Source: Nonomuraea dietziae
GTDB taxonomy: Bacteria; Actinomycetota; Actinomycetes; Streptosporangiales; Streptosporangiaceae
Direction: 5' to 3'
Length of the DNA stretch: 64,000 nucleotides
NCBI RefSeq assembly: GCF_014195505.1
Contig: NZ_JACIBV010000002.1
Location: forward strand, 558,001-622,000
A model generated the notes under the pieces. It was given only the letters and a program-made list of their open reading frames with translations, made no database searches and was not told where the DNA came from. This document shows positions 8,711 to 17,009 of this stretch, piece by piece; within the stretch, counting starts at the first letter, position 1, and each line of letters begins with the position of its first letter. Made by a program: the position numbers and the translations under genes.

Positions 8711-8747
8711 GCCCGGGACGCCCGTCGCGGCGGCGGGCGTCCCGGGC
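8711..8747 (-). terminator. Strong hairpin after the FHA operon
   Basis: A perfect 14-bp stem GCCCGGGACGCCCG / CGGGCGTCCCGGGC with a 9-base loop, 21 bases beyond the stop of the small gene at 8768. Confidence 0.75.
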
Positions 8748-8767
8748 AAGCGCCTTTACATTGTAGA

Positions 8768-9124
8768 TCAGAGGCCGATCATCCGCAGGATCGGCGTCCC
8801 CAGAGACCCCAGCCAGGTGCACAGCGCGGCGAGCGGCTCGCGCAGCGCCGTCCCCGCCCCCGCGACCGCTCCGACGGCCTGCGCGATGCTCGTCAGTCGC
8901 CCCGCGATGGCCTGCCTGTCCGGAGCGGGGCTCTCCAGCTCGGCCCTGACGGCCTCGGCCTGCGCCGCCTGGACCGCCATCCCCGCCCCCCGCAACGCCT
9001 CGGCCAGCCGGGCCGCCCAGTCGGCGGGCTGCCCGCCCACGAAGGCCTGCTGGCCGCCGTGGATCGTCTGGTCGCCCGCGACGTTGTTGATGTTGCCCTG
9101 CTGCGAACCGATGTTGAAGACCAC
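8768..9124 (-). CDS. Small protein with NNVAGDQ motif, partner of FHA protein
   Basis: A 118-residue protein of unknown function. Its N-terminus (VFNIGSQQGNINNVAGDQ) is a short Gly/Asn-rich beta-prone segment; the rest is Ala-rich and helical, ending in a hydrophobic stretch (LCTWLGSLGTPILRMIGL). The NNVAGDQ string occurs again in the middle of the FHA protein encoded two bases upstream, so the two products may pack together. I chose the GTG at 9124 because GGAGGT lies 4 bases before it, inside the end of the FHA gene; a longer frame begins at 9154. Not recognised beyond this. Confidence 0.75.
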   Translation of the reverse strand: MVFNIGSQQGNINNVAGDQTIHGGQQAFVGGQPADWAARLAEALRGAGMAVQAAQAEAVRAELESPAPDRQAIAGRLTSIAQAVGAVAGAGTALREPLAALCTWLGSLGTPILRMIGL

Positions 9125-9126
9125 TG

Positions 9127-9897
9127 CTACCTCCGTAGGGCGGGCGCGTTCCATGAGTGCCTCGGATCCACGTCGACCTTGCGCGCCCGCGCCGCCGCGA
9201 CGATCTGCATGATCAGCCCGATCCAGAACAGAATGTTGCCGACGAAGCCCACGCCGAAGGCGACGAGCCCGATCGGCGCCCCGAGACCCACGTCGGGCCC
9301 GAACGGGAAATCCCTCGGCATCTGCCCGCTGCCGAACGAGCTCTGGAAGTCCCCCATCCCTCTGAGCAGGAAGTAGGCGTAGACGGCGGCCCCGCCGAAC
9401 ATCATCAGCACGCCCAGCCAGAACACCGCCCTGGCCTTGCTGCGGTAGGCGGCCACCTGACGCAGGAAGCTGTCGCGCCGTTCGATGTAGTGGTTGTACT
9501 GGTCGCCCGCCACGTTGTTGAGCTGGTGGGCCGCCTGGCTGCCGACGTGGTAGGCGACGGCTCTCGGCATGGCGGCCGTATGACCGCGCTCACCCGCGCC
9601 CGTGTCGTCCTCGTAGCGGGCGTGCACGGTGCCGAGCCGTACGACCTCTCCGTCACGCAGCCGTCTCGGCCTGGAGACCCGCTCCCGCTCGACCATCGTG
9701 CCGTTGCGGGAGCCGAGGTCCTCGATGGTGACGCCGCCGCCCCCGACGGGCACGACGGCGGCGTGCGCGGCGCTGAGGTGCGGGTCCTCCAGGCGCAGAT
9801 CCGCCGCGGAACCGCGGCCGATCACCTGCCGCCGCTCCCCGACGGGCAGGACGGTCCCCTCCAGTCCGGGGGGATGGATGACGATCAGGCGAGGCAT
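9127..9897 (-). CDS. FHA domain membrane protein with NNVAGDQ motif
   Basis: A 256-residue protein. Residues 1-90 are a forkhead-associated domain (phosphothreonine reader) with the GRGSAADLRL, HLSAAHAAV and DLGSRNGT landmarks. A middle segment contains YHVGSQAAHQLNNVAGDQ, shared with the downstream small protein, and a basic helix (ERRDSFLRQVAAYRSKAR). Two membrane helices follow, with a cytoplasmic basic tail. FHA domains bind proteins phosphorylated by Ser/Thr kinases; no kinase gene is adjacent. The stop lies 2 bases before the next start, so translation is probably coupled. Confidence 0.85.
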   Translation of the reverse strand: MPRLIVIHPPGLEGTVLPVGERRQVIGRGSAADLRLEDPHLSAAHAAVVPVGGGGVTIEDLGSRNGTMVERERVSRPRRLRDGEVVRLGTVHARYEDDTGAGERGHTAAMPRAVAYHVGSQAAHQLNNVAGDQYNHYIERRDSFLRQVAAYRSKARAVFWLGVLMMFGGAAVYAYFLLRGMGDFQSSFGSGQMPRDFPFGPDVGLGAPIGLVAFGVGFVGNILFWIGLIMQIVAAARARKVDVDPRHSWNAPALRR

Positions 9898-9931
9898 GCG
9901 TCCATGGTGAGCCGACCGGCAGGACAGCGCC

Positions 9932-9949
9932 TGAGTAGCCCACTACTCA
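9932..9949. promoter_or_regulatory. Inverted repeat upstream of FHA gene
   Basis: TGAGTAGCCCACTACTCA is a perfect 7-bp inverted repeat with a 4-base spacer, 35 bases before the FHA start and overlapping the stop of the lipid kinase gene. It could be an operator or a short terminator. Confidence 0.4.
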
Positions 9950-10807
9950 AATCAGGACGCGCAGCGCTCCCGGCGAGACGGCGCAGGTCAGGGGTAGGGG
10001 GCCGATCCGCTCACCGTCGGCGTAGGCGACCACGTCGGGCGCCTCCAGCGTGACGGTCCTCGCCCTCACCATGGTGACCGCCGGGTGGGCGCCGTGCCCG
10101 CCCCTGTAGACGCGCGGGAATGAGCGGACGAACGCGCCCTTGCCGACCGCGCCGAGGATCGTCACGTCCAGCAGACCGTCGTCGGGCTCGGCGGTGGGGC
10201 AGATCCGCATGCCGGCGCCGTACGAGCGGGTGTTGCCGACCGCCACCAGCATCGCCTCCTGCTCGACCACCCGGCCGTCCAGGGTGATCCTGAAGGGGAT
10301 GGGCCTGAAGTCGCGCAGCTCGCCGGCCGCGGCCAGCAGGTACCTGGCCATGCCGGGCGGCCAGGTGAGCGCGTTGGCGCGCTCGTTGACCCTGGAGTCG
10401 AAGCCGCAGCACACCACGCTCGCGAACCACTCGTCGGGGCCGACACGGGCGGCGTCGATGGCGCGCGCCTTACCACGCAGGATCGTCTTGACGGGGTCGC
10501 GGCCCGTCAGGCCGAGCGCGGCGGCGAAGTCGTTGCCGGTGCCCGCGGGGATGATGCCCAGCGGCACCTCGCCTCCGGCCACCGCCTGGAGGGCCAGATG
10601 GACCAGGCCGTCGCCGCCGAAGGCCACCAGGGCGTCGGGGCGCTCGGCCACCGCGGTGCAGGCTCTGTCCAGGGCGTCGGCAGGGCCGTCGCCGACGATC
10701 ACGCTGACCTCGGCCCCGCCCTGGCGCAACCGGCGCACCAGCGGCGCGAGCAGGCGCAGCGTCCTGCCGCCCCTGGCGGCGGGGTTGACTAAGAGGGCCA
10801 GGTCCAC
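9947..10807 (-). CDS. Diacylglycerol/lipid kinase family protein
   Basis: A 286-residue DagK-catalytic-domain protein (YegS/BmrU family) predicted to phosphorylate a membrane lipid with ATP. Visible are the N-terminal LVNPAARGG phosphate-binding turn, the catalytic-loop signature AFGGDGLVHLALQAV, and LGIIPAGTGNDFA. The GTG start lies 3 bases beyond the tatC stop, so it is the last gene of a pafB-pafC-tatA-tatC run, an order seen in other actinobacteria. The exact lipid substrate cannot be read from sequence. Confidence 0.9.
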   Translation of the reverse strand: MDLALLVNPAARGGRTLRLLAPLVRRLRQGGAEVSVIVGDGPADALDRACTAVAERPDALVAFGGDGLVHLALQAVAGGEVPLGIIPAGTGNDFAAALGLTGRDPVKTILRGKARAIDAARVGPDEWFASVVCCGFDSRVNERANALTWPPGMARYLLAAAGELRDFRPIPFRITLDGRVVEQEAMLVAVGNTRSYGAGMRICPTAEPDDGLLDVTILGAVGKGAFVRSFPRVYRGGHGAHPAVTMVRARTVTLEAPDVVAYADGERIGPLPLTCAVSPGALRVLI

Positions 10808-10810
10808 CCG

Positions 10811-11644
10811 TCAGTCGTCCAGCTTGAGCGGGGCCGCCTCGTCGTCGGACAGCAGCGCGTCGGGATCCTGTGGCCTGCGCTTCTCGCGCAGGTAGATGAC
10901 GGTCTCGGCCAGGAAGTAGAGGATCACCATCGGCGCGGCAAGCGCCATCATCGTGACCGGGTCTCCGCCGGGCGTGATGACGGCCCCGAAGACGAACATC
11001 AGGAACACGACGGTGCGGCGGTGTTTCTTCACCGTGGCGTGCGACAGCACCCCGATGACGTTGAGGAAGACCAGCATCAGCGGCAGCTCGAACGAGACCC
11101 CGAAGATCACCAGCATGATCAGCACGTAGTCGAGGTACTCGTTGATCTGGATGGCGGCGACGGTGTCGGCCGGCATGAAGCCCAGCAGGATCGCCAGGCT
11201 GGTGTCCATGATGATGTAGGCGAGCGCGGCGCCACCGAGGAACAGCGGGATCGCGATGGCCAGGAAGGCGACGCTGTACCGCTTCTCGTTGCGGTAGAGC
11301 GCGGGAGTGACGAACGCCCAGATCTGGTAGAGCCAGACGGGCGAGGACACCAGGATGCCCACCATCGCCGAGACCTTCAGCGTGGTGAAGAACGACTGGA
11401 AGATACCGCCCGCGACCAGCGTGCACTGGTTGGGACGCCACTGCTGGGCCGCGCCGGTTTCGCAGAAGGGCTCCTTGAGGAAGGCCCAGACGGGATCGAA
11501 GACGAAGAACCCGACGACGGTGCCGACGACCAGCGCGAGGAGCGCGATGACAAGCCTGTTGCGCAGCTCGCGCAGATGCTCCATGAGGGGCATGCGCCCC
11601 TCATCGTCGACGGTGGCCTTGGTCGGCCGTTTGAGCAGCGCCAT
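10811..11644 (-). CDS. tatC: Twin-arginine translocase subunit TatC
   Basis: A 277-residue polytopic membrane protein with six predicted helices, the core receptor of the Tat pathway that recognises twin-arginine signal peptides of folded proteins. The N-terminal MPLMEHLRELRNRL motif (residues 18-31) is the TatC signature, and the conserved glutamate of the cytoplasmic loops is kept (FGVSFELPLMLVFLNVIGV region). It follows tatA by 30 bases and has AGGGA before its ATG. The acidic C-terminal tail (residues 260-277) is variable in the family. Confidence 0.97.
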   Translation of the reverse strand: MALLKRPTKATVDDEGRMPLMEHLRELRNRLVIALLALVVGTVVGFFVFDPVWAFLKEPFCETGAAQQWRPNQCTLVAGGIFQSFFTTLKVSAMVGILVSSPVWLYQIWAFVTPALYRNEKRYSVAFLAIAIPLFLGGAALAYIIMDTSLAILLGFMPADTVAAIQINEYLDYVLIMLVIFGVSFELPLMLVFLNVIGVLSHATVKKHRRTVVFLMFVFGAVITPGGDPVTMMALAAPMVILYFLAETVIYLREKRRPQDPDALLSDDEAAPLKLDD

Positions 11645-11674
11645 TCAGCGGTCCCTGGAGAGGTGGGGTGTGAG

Positions 11675-11992
11675 TCAGGCGTTCTTGTTGGCCGAGGCCT
11701 GCGCGCGCAGCTTCGCGGCCTGCTCCTCGAGCTGGCGGGCCTGCTCCTCGGGCGAGGGGGCGGCGGCGGCCAGCGGCTGGGCGGGCTGAGGCTGCGACTG
11801 GGCGGGCGCGGGCTGGGCGGCCTGCGTCGCGCTGTACTCGTCGTCCTCCTCGCGCAGCTTGGTGGTCTCGGCCTTGAAGATGCGCAGTGACTTGCCCACG
11901 CCCCTCGCCATCTCCGGCAGCTTCTTGGCCCCGAACAGCAGGACCAGCACGCAGGCGATGATCAGCAGCTCAGGCACTCCGAGGTTTGGCAT
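11675..11992 (-). CDS. tatA: Sec-independent translocase subunit TatA
   Basis: A 105-residue TatA/E protein: a single N-terminal membrane helix (PELLIIACVLVLLFG), the FG hinge, and an amphipathic helix beginning AKKLPEMARGVGKSLR, followed by a Gln/Ala/Pro-rich tail. TatA multimers form the translocation pore with TatC. The only other gene needed in many actinobacteria, tatB, is not in this window. Confidence 0.96.
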   Translation of the reverse strand: MPNLGVPELLIIACVLVLLFGAKKLPEMARGVGKSLRIFKAETTKLREEDDEYSATQAAQPAPAQSQPQPAQPLAAAAPSPEEQARQLEEQAAKLRAQASANKNA

Positions 11993-12021
11993 GAAACATC
12001 CTTATTGAGCGAGGTGCAATC

Positions 12022-12243
12022 TCACCGACGATCGTACGCTGCCGGAAGCCCAGACTCATCCCCTCGGCTCCCTTTCGCCCCATTTCGGAGGCGCAATGTT
12101 TGCTCACTGGACGCAATCCGGGCGCTGGCCCGCCGTACTTCGTCGCTCAGCCGCCTGGCCTCGGTCAACACCCTGGCCGTCGCGAACCCCAGAACGGCAA
12201 GGCCGGCCACGCCCAGCGCGACCGCGACGTAGATCCAGCTCAT
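12022..12243 (-). CDS. Small membrane-anchored protein in pafBC-tat operon
   Basis: A 73-residue protein with one N-terminal membrane helix (IYVAVALGVAGLAVLGFA) and a charged helical tail (EARRLSDEVRRASARIA). Its ATG overlaps the pafC stop by four bases, so it is translated with pafC. Similar short proteins lie between pafC and tatA in relatives; no function is known to me. Confidence 0.75.
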   Translation of the reverse strand: MSWIYVAVALGVAGLAVLGFATARVLTEARRLSDEVRRASARIASSEQTLRLRNGAKGSRGDESGLPAAYDRR

Positions 12244-13208
12244 GACGCCTGAGCGTACAGCGCCAGCGCCCGCTCGGCCTCCTGCTGCACTTTGGCCGCC
12301 ATGGCCTGCGGCGAGACGATCCTGCCGGTGTCGCCCAGGCGCAGCAGCAGCTTGAGCGTCCAGTCGTCGTCACGGGCGCGCAGCGTGATGCGCATGCGCC
12401 CCTCCCCCAGCTCCTCGACCTGCTCGTAGGGGTAGTACTCGGCCACCCACCGCCCCGCGGCCGTCACCTCCAGCACGACCAGCTCGTCGGTGGGCGAGGG
12501 CCTGAAGACGCCCTGGGTGACGTCGATCGGCTCGGCGCCGGCGGGCGGGTCGGCGGGCACGTCGAGCACCTCGACCGTCAGCATCCTGTCGAGCCTGAAC
12601 AGCCGCATCGCCTCGGCCCTGTAGCACCAGCCCTCCAGGTAGGTGCGGCCGTCGGCCATGACCAGGCGGGTCGGGTCGACCTCGCGGGGCGTCACCTCGT
12701 CGCGACCGGGCACGTAGTAGCGCAGCGAGAGCCTGCGCCTGCCGGTCAGCGCCTCGCGCACCCTGGCGGCCGCGTCGGGGGCCGACTCCACGTCGACGGC
12801 GAACTGGCTGCTGACGGCCGCCGCGCCCTCGCCCGCCGCCTGCTCCAGCTTGGCCACCACGCGGGGCAGCGCGTCGCCGTGGGCGAACTCGGCCAGCTCG
12901 GGGGTGGCCGCCAGCATCCGCAGCGCCACCAGCAGCGCGCTGGCCTCGTCGATGCCGAGGCGCAGCGGGCGGGCGATGGTGTCGGCGTTGTCGATGATGA
13001 TCTCGCCGCCGTCCCACGAGACGTCGATCAGGTCGCCGGGGGTGTGCCCCGGCAGCCCGCACATCCACACCAGCTGCAGGTCGTCGATGAGCTGCTTCTC
13101 GCTCAGCCCGAACACCGCGGCCACCTCGTCGACCTGCGCCCCGGGGTGGGACATCAGGTACGGCACCAGCGCCAGCAGCCTCGGCAGCCGATCCGCCGTC
13201 GAACTCAT
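12240..13208 (-). CDS. pafC: PafC, WYL domain transcriptional regulator
   Basis: A 322-residue WYL protein with an N-terminal winged helix (PRLLALVPYLMSHPGAQVDE), a WYL domain (YLEGWCYRAEAMRLFRLDRM) and the C-terminal WCX extension. PafB and PafC together activate the LexA/RecA-independent DNA damage response in mycobacteria; WYL domains sense nucleic-acid-derived signals. The ATG at 13208 overlaps the pafB stop (ATGA), which fixes both the start and the reading frame of the 3' part of pafB. A longer open frame upstream to 13397 is only overlap with pafB. Confidence 0.93.
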   Translation of the reverse strand: MSSTADRLPRLLALVPYLMSHPGAQVDEVAAVFGLSEKQLIDDLQLVWMCGLPGHTPGDLIDVSWDGGEIIIDNADTIARPLRLGIDEASALLVALRMLAATPELAEFAHGDALPRVVAKLEQAAGEGAAAVSSQFAVDVESAPDAAARVREALTGRRRLSLRYYVPGRDEVTPREVDPTRLVMADGRTYLEGWCYRAEAMRLFRLDRMLTVEVLDVPADPPAGAEPIDVTQGVFRPSPTDELVVLEVTAAGRWVAEYYPYEQVEELGEGRMRITLRARDDDWTLKLLLRLGDTGRIVSPQAMAAKVQQEAERALALYAQAS

Positions 13209-14154
13209 GCCAGCGCCCCCTTCAGTCGTGCGATCACGGCCTCCCTCGCGTCGGGCGGCCCCACCACCCTCACGTCGGCGCCCAGGCTGGCGATCCATCC
13301 CGCCAGCCGCTCGGGGTCGGCGAAGACCAGCTCCACCGTGTCCCATCCCTCGCGCCCCTCGCGTACGGCCCGCGCGACCTGCCGCAGCCCCTCGCACGCG
13401 CCCTGCCGTACCTCGAGGACGGCGGTGCGCTCCTGCATCGCCTCCTCGGGGAAGCCGACCATCTCCCGCAGGTCGACCCCTTCGGGCACCTCGACCACCC
13501 CTGGCCTGCCGACCGGGGCGACCTGCCCCGTGATGCGGCTGAGCCTGAAGACGCGGGGGGGCCCTGCCTGTCGCGGTCGAAGCCGGCCACGTACCACTTG
13601 CCCCTGCGGCTGATGACGCCCCACGGCTCGACCGTGCGCGTGCGCACCGACTCGCCCGCGGCGGGGCGGTAGTCGAACCTGACGACGCGCCTGTCGCGCA
13701 CCGCCTCCCACAGCGCGGGGAAGGAGGGGTCGCGCGTGTCGACGCGCAGCTCCAGCGCCTCGCCGGGCCCCGCGTCGGTGGCGACGCCGCCCGCGCGCAG
13801 CTTCAGCAGCGCCCCGCTGGCCGCCTCGGCCAGGCTGGCGCGCTGCCACACCTGCGCGGCCAGGCCGAGCACGGCCGCCTCGTCGGGCTCCAGCGTGATC
13901 TCCGGCAGCTCGTAGGCCTCGCGCTGGATGCGGTAGCCGGGCTCGTCCTCCCACGGGTCGCGGTGGACCTCGATGGGGATGCCGATCTCGCGCAGCTCGT
14001 TCTTGTCGCGCTCGAACATCCGCTGGAAGGCCTCGTCGCCGTCGCGGTCGTAGCCGGGCACGGCCTGGCGGATCTGCTCGGCCGACAGCGGCCGGCGCGT
14101 CGCGAGCAGGCAGATCACAAGATTGAGCAACCGCTCTGTCTTACGGCGCGACAT
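13205..14154 (-). pseudogene. pafB: PafB, WYL domain regulator, frameshifted
   Basis: The N-terminal two thirds (HTH, SAEQIRQAVPGYDRDGDEAF; WYL part, WGVISRRGKWYVAGFDRDRQ) read in one frame from the ATG at 14154, which has a good GGAGAAGGG site. The C-terminal third (RVFRLSRITGQVAPVGRPG through DVRVVGPPDAREAVIARLK) reads in another frame ending at 13205. The switch falls in a run of seven G (13555-13561, C on the sense strand); one more base would restore the frame. As written the first frame would run on to 13270 with an unrelated tail. This may be a sequencing error or a true inactivation. Confidence 0.88.
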
Positions 14155-14181
14155 CTGCCCTTCTCCTCACTCGTTCGACGC

Positions 14182-14187
14182 TACCCT
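14182..14187 (+). promoter_or_regulatory. TANNNT -10 box of DUF3866 gene
   Basis: TACCCT ends 6 bases before the GTG start; no ribosome site is present. Consistent with a leaderless transcript divergent from pafB. Confidence 0.5.
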
Positions 14188-14193
14188 GCCTCC

Positions 14194-15252
14194 GTGATCA
14201 GATGGCGCAAGGGCGAGGTTGTCCGGATCCGGCGCGAGTGGCCGGGAGCTGTGGAGCTCGAGGTCACCGTCCCCGAGGGGACCTGCAGGGCGCTGGCCTA
14301 TCCCCCACTGGTGGGGCGTCCTGAACCGGGTGACGAGGTGCTGCTCAACACGACCGCACTCGCGATGGGTCTCGGTACGGGAGGTTACGCCATGGTGGTG
14401 GCCGTCCCGAACAGATTGCCGGAAGATCCTGAAGGTCCGGGCCACCTGGTGAAGGCACGCTACACCCCGATGCAGGCCACCGTGCTCGGCGCGGACGAGC
14501 AGGACTCCCCCTTCCACGAGCTGTTGCGCGAGGCCGACTCCCTCGACGGGATGCCCGTCGTGGTGGCCGACCTGCACTCGGCGCTGCCGCCGATCCTGTG
14601 CGGGATGCGGCCGAGACCCAGGGTCGCCTACGTGATGCTCGACGGCGGCGCGCTTCCCGCCTGGTTCTCCATGGCCTGCGCGAAACTGCGCGAGATCGGC
14701 TGGCTGGCCGGCGTGGTCACCGTGGGCCAGTCCTTCGGCGGAGACGTGGAGGCCGTCACCACCCACACCGGCCTGCTGGCCACCAGGCACGTGCTGGAGG
14801 CCGACGTGGCGATCGTCACGCAGGGCCCCGGCAACCTCGGCACCGGCACCAGGTGGGGCTTTTCGGGGGTGTCGGCGGGCGAGGCGGTCAACGCCGCGGC
14901 CGTGCTGGGCGGCCGCCCGGTCGCGGCGCTGCGGATCAGCGAGGGGGACAGACGCGAGCGGCACATCGGCGTCTCGCACCACTCGCTGACCGCCTACGGC
15001 AGGGTGGCGCTCACGCCCGCCCAGGTGGTCGTGCCGGAGCTGCCGGGCGAGTTCGGCGAGCGGGTGCGCGACCAGGCCGAGCTGCTGGCCGTACGGCACG
15101 AGCTGGTCTCCGTGCCCGTGGACGGGCTGTACGAGGCGCTGCTCGACTCGCCTGTCAAGCTGTCGACGATGGGTCGGGGGCTCGAGGAGGACCTGGCCTA
15201 CTTCCTGGCCTCGGCGGCGGCAGGACGGCACGCGATCACACTTCTGGACTAG
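14194..15252 (+). CDS. DUF3866 family protein
   Basis: A 352-residue DUF3866 protein. Recognisable segments are the N-terminal WRKGEVVRIRREWPGAVELE, a GTGGYAMVVA strand, YTPMQATVLGADEQDSP and the Gly-rich TQGPGNLGTGTRWGFSGVSA. The family is confined largely to actinobacteria and a few firmicutes, and its function is not known to me. It is transcribed away from pafB. I chose the GTG at 14194; the open frame extends upstream to 13963 but that part overlaps pafB and lacks a ribosome site. Confidence 0.9.
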   Translation: MIRWRKGEVVRIRREWPGAVELEVTVPEGTCRALAYPPLVGRPEPGDEVLLNTTALAMGLGTGGYAMVVAVPNRLPEDPEGPGHLVKARYTPMQATVLGADEQDSPFHELLREADSLDGMPVVVADLHSALPPILCGMRPRPRVAYVMLDGGALPAWFSMACAKLREIGWLAGVVTVGQSFGGDVEAVTTHTGLLATRHVLEADVAIVTQGPGNLGTGTRWGFSGVSAGEAVNAAAVLGGRPVAALRISEGDRRERHIGVSHHSLTAYGRVALTPAQVVVPELPGEFGERVRDQAELLAVRHELVSVPVDGLYEALLDSPVKLSTMGRGLEEDLAYFLASAAAGRHAITLLD

Positions 15253-15310
15253 AGCCGGGATCCTCCCGAGGAGTGACGACACGGCGCCTCCGTGCGGGGA
15301 TCGTGGGGTG

Positions 15311-16483
15311 ATGAAGCGAACTCGTGTCGCACTGCTCACGATCCTGGCGCTGGCCCTGACCGCCTGCGGGGCGGGCGGCGCCGTCTCCGGCGGCGACCGG
15401 CCGACCGCCCGGCCCGGTGATCAGCACAGCGGCGCTCACAGTGGCCTGCACGGGACCCCGGAGACGGCACCCGCCACCGCGCCGCTGCGCGGCGGCGAGC
15501 GGTTCGTCACGCTGACGATGCCCAAGCCCTACACGCCCGACCCGCCCAACGGCGGCACGGACGAATACCGCTGCTTCCTCATCGACCCCGGCCTGAAGGA
15601 CGGCGACACCTTCCTGACCGGCACCCAGTTCGCCGCGCAGAACGGCGACGTGGTGCACCACGCCATCCTGTTCAGGGTGGACGCCGACAAGGTGGCGGAC
15701 GTGCGCGCCCACGACGCCGAGGAGCCTGGCGAGGGCTGGGGCTGCTTCGGCGACGCGGGGGTGGGCGAGGCCGACTGGATCGGCCACTGGGCGCCCGGCA
15801 CCAGCGAGATCCTGCTCGATCCGAAGCTCGGCTACCCGATGGCCGCCGGCAGCGCGCTGATCATGCAGGTGCACTACAGCACGCTGGCCATCGGCGACCG
15901 TCCAGCGGGCGACGACCAGTCGAGTGTCAGGCTGCGCCTCACCACCGGCAAGCTGACGCCGCTGCGCACCGAGCTGTTCATGGCCCCCATCGAGCTGCCG
16001 TGCACGGCGGAGGAGAAGGGCGCGCTGTGCGAGCGCGAGGCCGCCATCGCCGACGTGAGCAGGCGCTTCAGCCTGGACGCCAAGGAGCAGACCACCGCAC
16101 TGGTGAAGTGGTGTTCGGGAGGCGAACCCGCACCGGGACCCACCCAGCACTGCGACATGCCGGTCCAGGAGCCCGCCACGCTGCACGCCCTGGCGGGCCA
16201 CATGCACCTGCTGGGCCGCTCCATCAAGGTGGAGCTGAACCCCGGCAAACCAGGCGCGCGGACCCTGCTCGACGTGCCGCGCTACGACTTCGACAACCAG
16301 GCGCTGCAGCCGCTGGCCGAGCCTGTCACCGTCAGACCCGGCGACACGATCCGCACCACCTGCACCCACGACGCCTCGCTGCGCGCCCAGCTGCCGCTGC
16401 TGCGCGACCTGCCGCCGCGCTACGTGGTCTGGGGCGAGGGCACCCAGGACGAGATGTGCCTGGGCATCGTGGTGGCCTCATGA
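15311..16483 (+). CDS. Lipoprotein resembling copper type II monooxygenase (DBH/PHM-like)
   Basis: A 390-residue secreted lipoprotein: signal peptide with lipobox LTAC (cysteine near residue 19). The rest resembles the two beta domains of copper type II ascorbate-dependent monooxygenases (dopamine beta-hydroxylase/PHM family). Candidate copper ligands are the HH pair in GDVVHHAILF, the histidine of MQVHYST and the paired histidines of GHMHLLGRSI. An ATG at 15311 or the GTG just before it may start the protein. Substrate unknown. No partner gene is obvious; the next gene is convergent. Confidence 0.75.
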   Translation: MKRTRVALLTILALALTACGAGGAVSGGDRPTARPGDQHSGAHSGLHGTPETAPATAPLRGGERFVTLTMPKPYTPDPPNGGTDEYRCFLIDPGLKDGDTFLTGTQFAAQNGDVVHHAILFRVDADKVADVRAHDAEEPGEGWGCFGDAGVGEADWIGHWAPGTSEILLDPKLGYPMAAGSALIMQVHYSTLAIGDRPAGDDQSSVRLRLTTGKLTPLRTELFMAPIELPCTAEEKGALCEREAAIADVSRRFSLDAKEQTTALVKWCSGGEPAPGPTQHCDMPVQEPATLHALAGHMHLLGRSIKVELNPGKPGARTLLDVPRYDFDNQALQPLAEPVTVRPGDTIRTTCTHDASLRAQLPLLRDLPPRYVVWGEGTQDEMCLGIVVAS

Positions 16484-16560
16484 GAAACGTGCGACACCGG
16501 CCGCCATCGCGGTGACCGGCCATCACAACGGTTGCATGGCGGCTGGTGAGCACGTTTCTC
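16482..16560. terminator. Long imperfect hairpin spanning two convergent gene ends
   Basis: Arms GAGAAACGTGC (16482-16492) and GCACGTTTCTC (16550-16560) pair perfectly, continued by CACCGGCCGCCAT (16495-16507) and ATGGCGGCTGGTG (16536-16548) with one mismatch. The loop is 28 bases. It covers the stop of the lipoprotein and the last 13 codons of the DUF3291 gene. Confidence 0.7.
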
Positions 16561-16996
16561 GTGAGCAGTAGAAGTCCTTGAAGGTGAACGCCTCGGGGCC
16601 GGGCCCCTCGGCCCTGAGGCGCTCAAGGCGCGCCATGCCTTCGGCCAGCGAGGGGATCGTCCCCTCGGGGACCCACCACATCACGCTGTAGGGGTCGGCG
16701 ATGCGCAGGAACCACTCCCTGCGCCGCCTGAGCACGGCCATGTGCGGGCTCTTGTAGACGAAGTTCCAGAGCGTCTCGCGCGACTCCCACACCGAGAAGT
16801 TGATCACCAGGTGGTCGCCGTACTCGTGCTGGACGGTGGCGGTCGGGTCGCTCTCGCTCTCCTTCAACCGCCACACGAAACCGGGCGCGGCGTCGGACAG
16901 CAGGTTGACGGGTTCGAGGTTGGCGACGAAGTCGGCCAGTTCGGGGGTGTCGAGGGGGGCGCGCAGGTGCGCGATGTTCAGCTGGGCGAGATGCAT
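16523..16996 (-). CDS. DUF3291 family protein (antibiotic monooxygenase-like fold)
   Basis: A 157-residue protein of the DUF3291 family, small dimeric alpha-beta barrels related in fold to ABM monooxygenases. Visible are LAQLNIAHLRAPLDTPELAD at the N-terminus, NFSVWESRETLWNFVYKS in the centre and WWVPEGTIPSLAEGMARLE. The ATG at 16996 follows AGGGG. It lies 13 bases after the SufR-like regulator gene, so the two are probably cotranscribed. The last codons fall inside a long inverted repeat. Confidence 0.85.
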   Translation of the reverse strand: MHLAQLNIAHLRAPLDTPELADFVANLEPVNLLSDAAPGFVWRLKESESDPTATVQHEYGDHLVINFSVWESRETLWNFVYKSPHMAVLRRRREWFLRIADPYSVMWWVPEGTIPSLAEGMARLERLRAEGPGPEAFTFKDFYCSRETCSPAAMQPL

Positions 16997-17009
16997 GACC
17001 CCTACTATG

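Noticed and set aside
6070..8766. 898-codon plus-strand open frame
   Set aside because: Antisense to the helicase gene; long antisense frames arise from the high GC of third codon positions.
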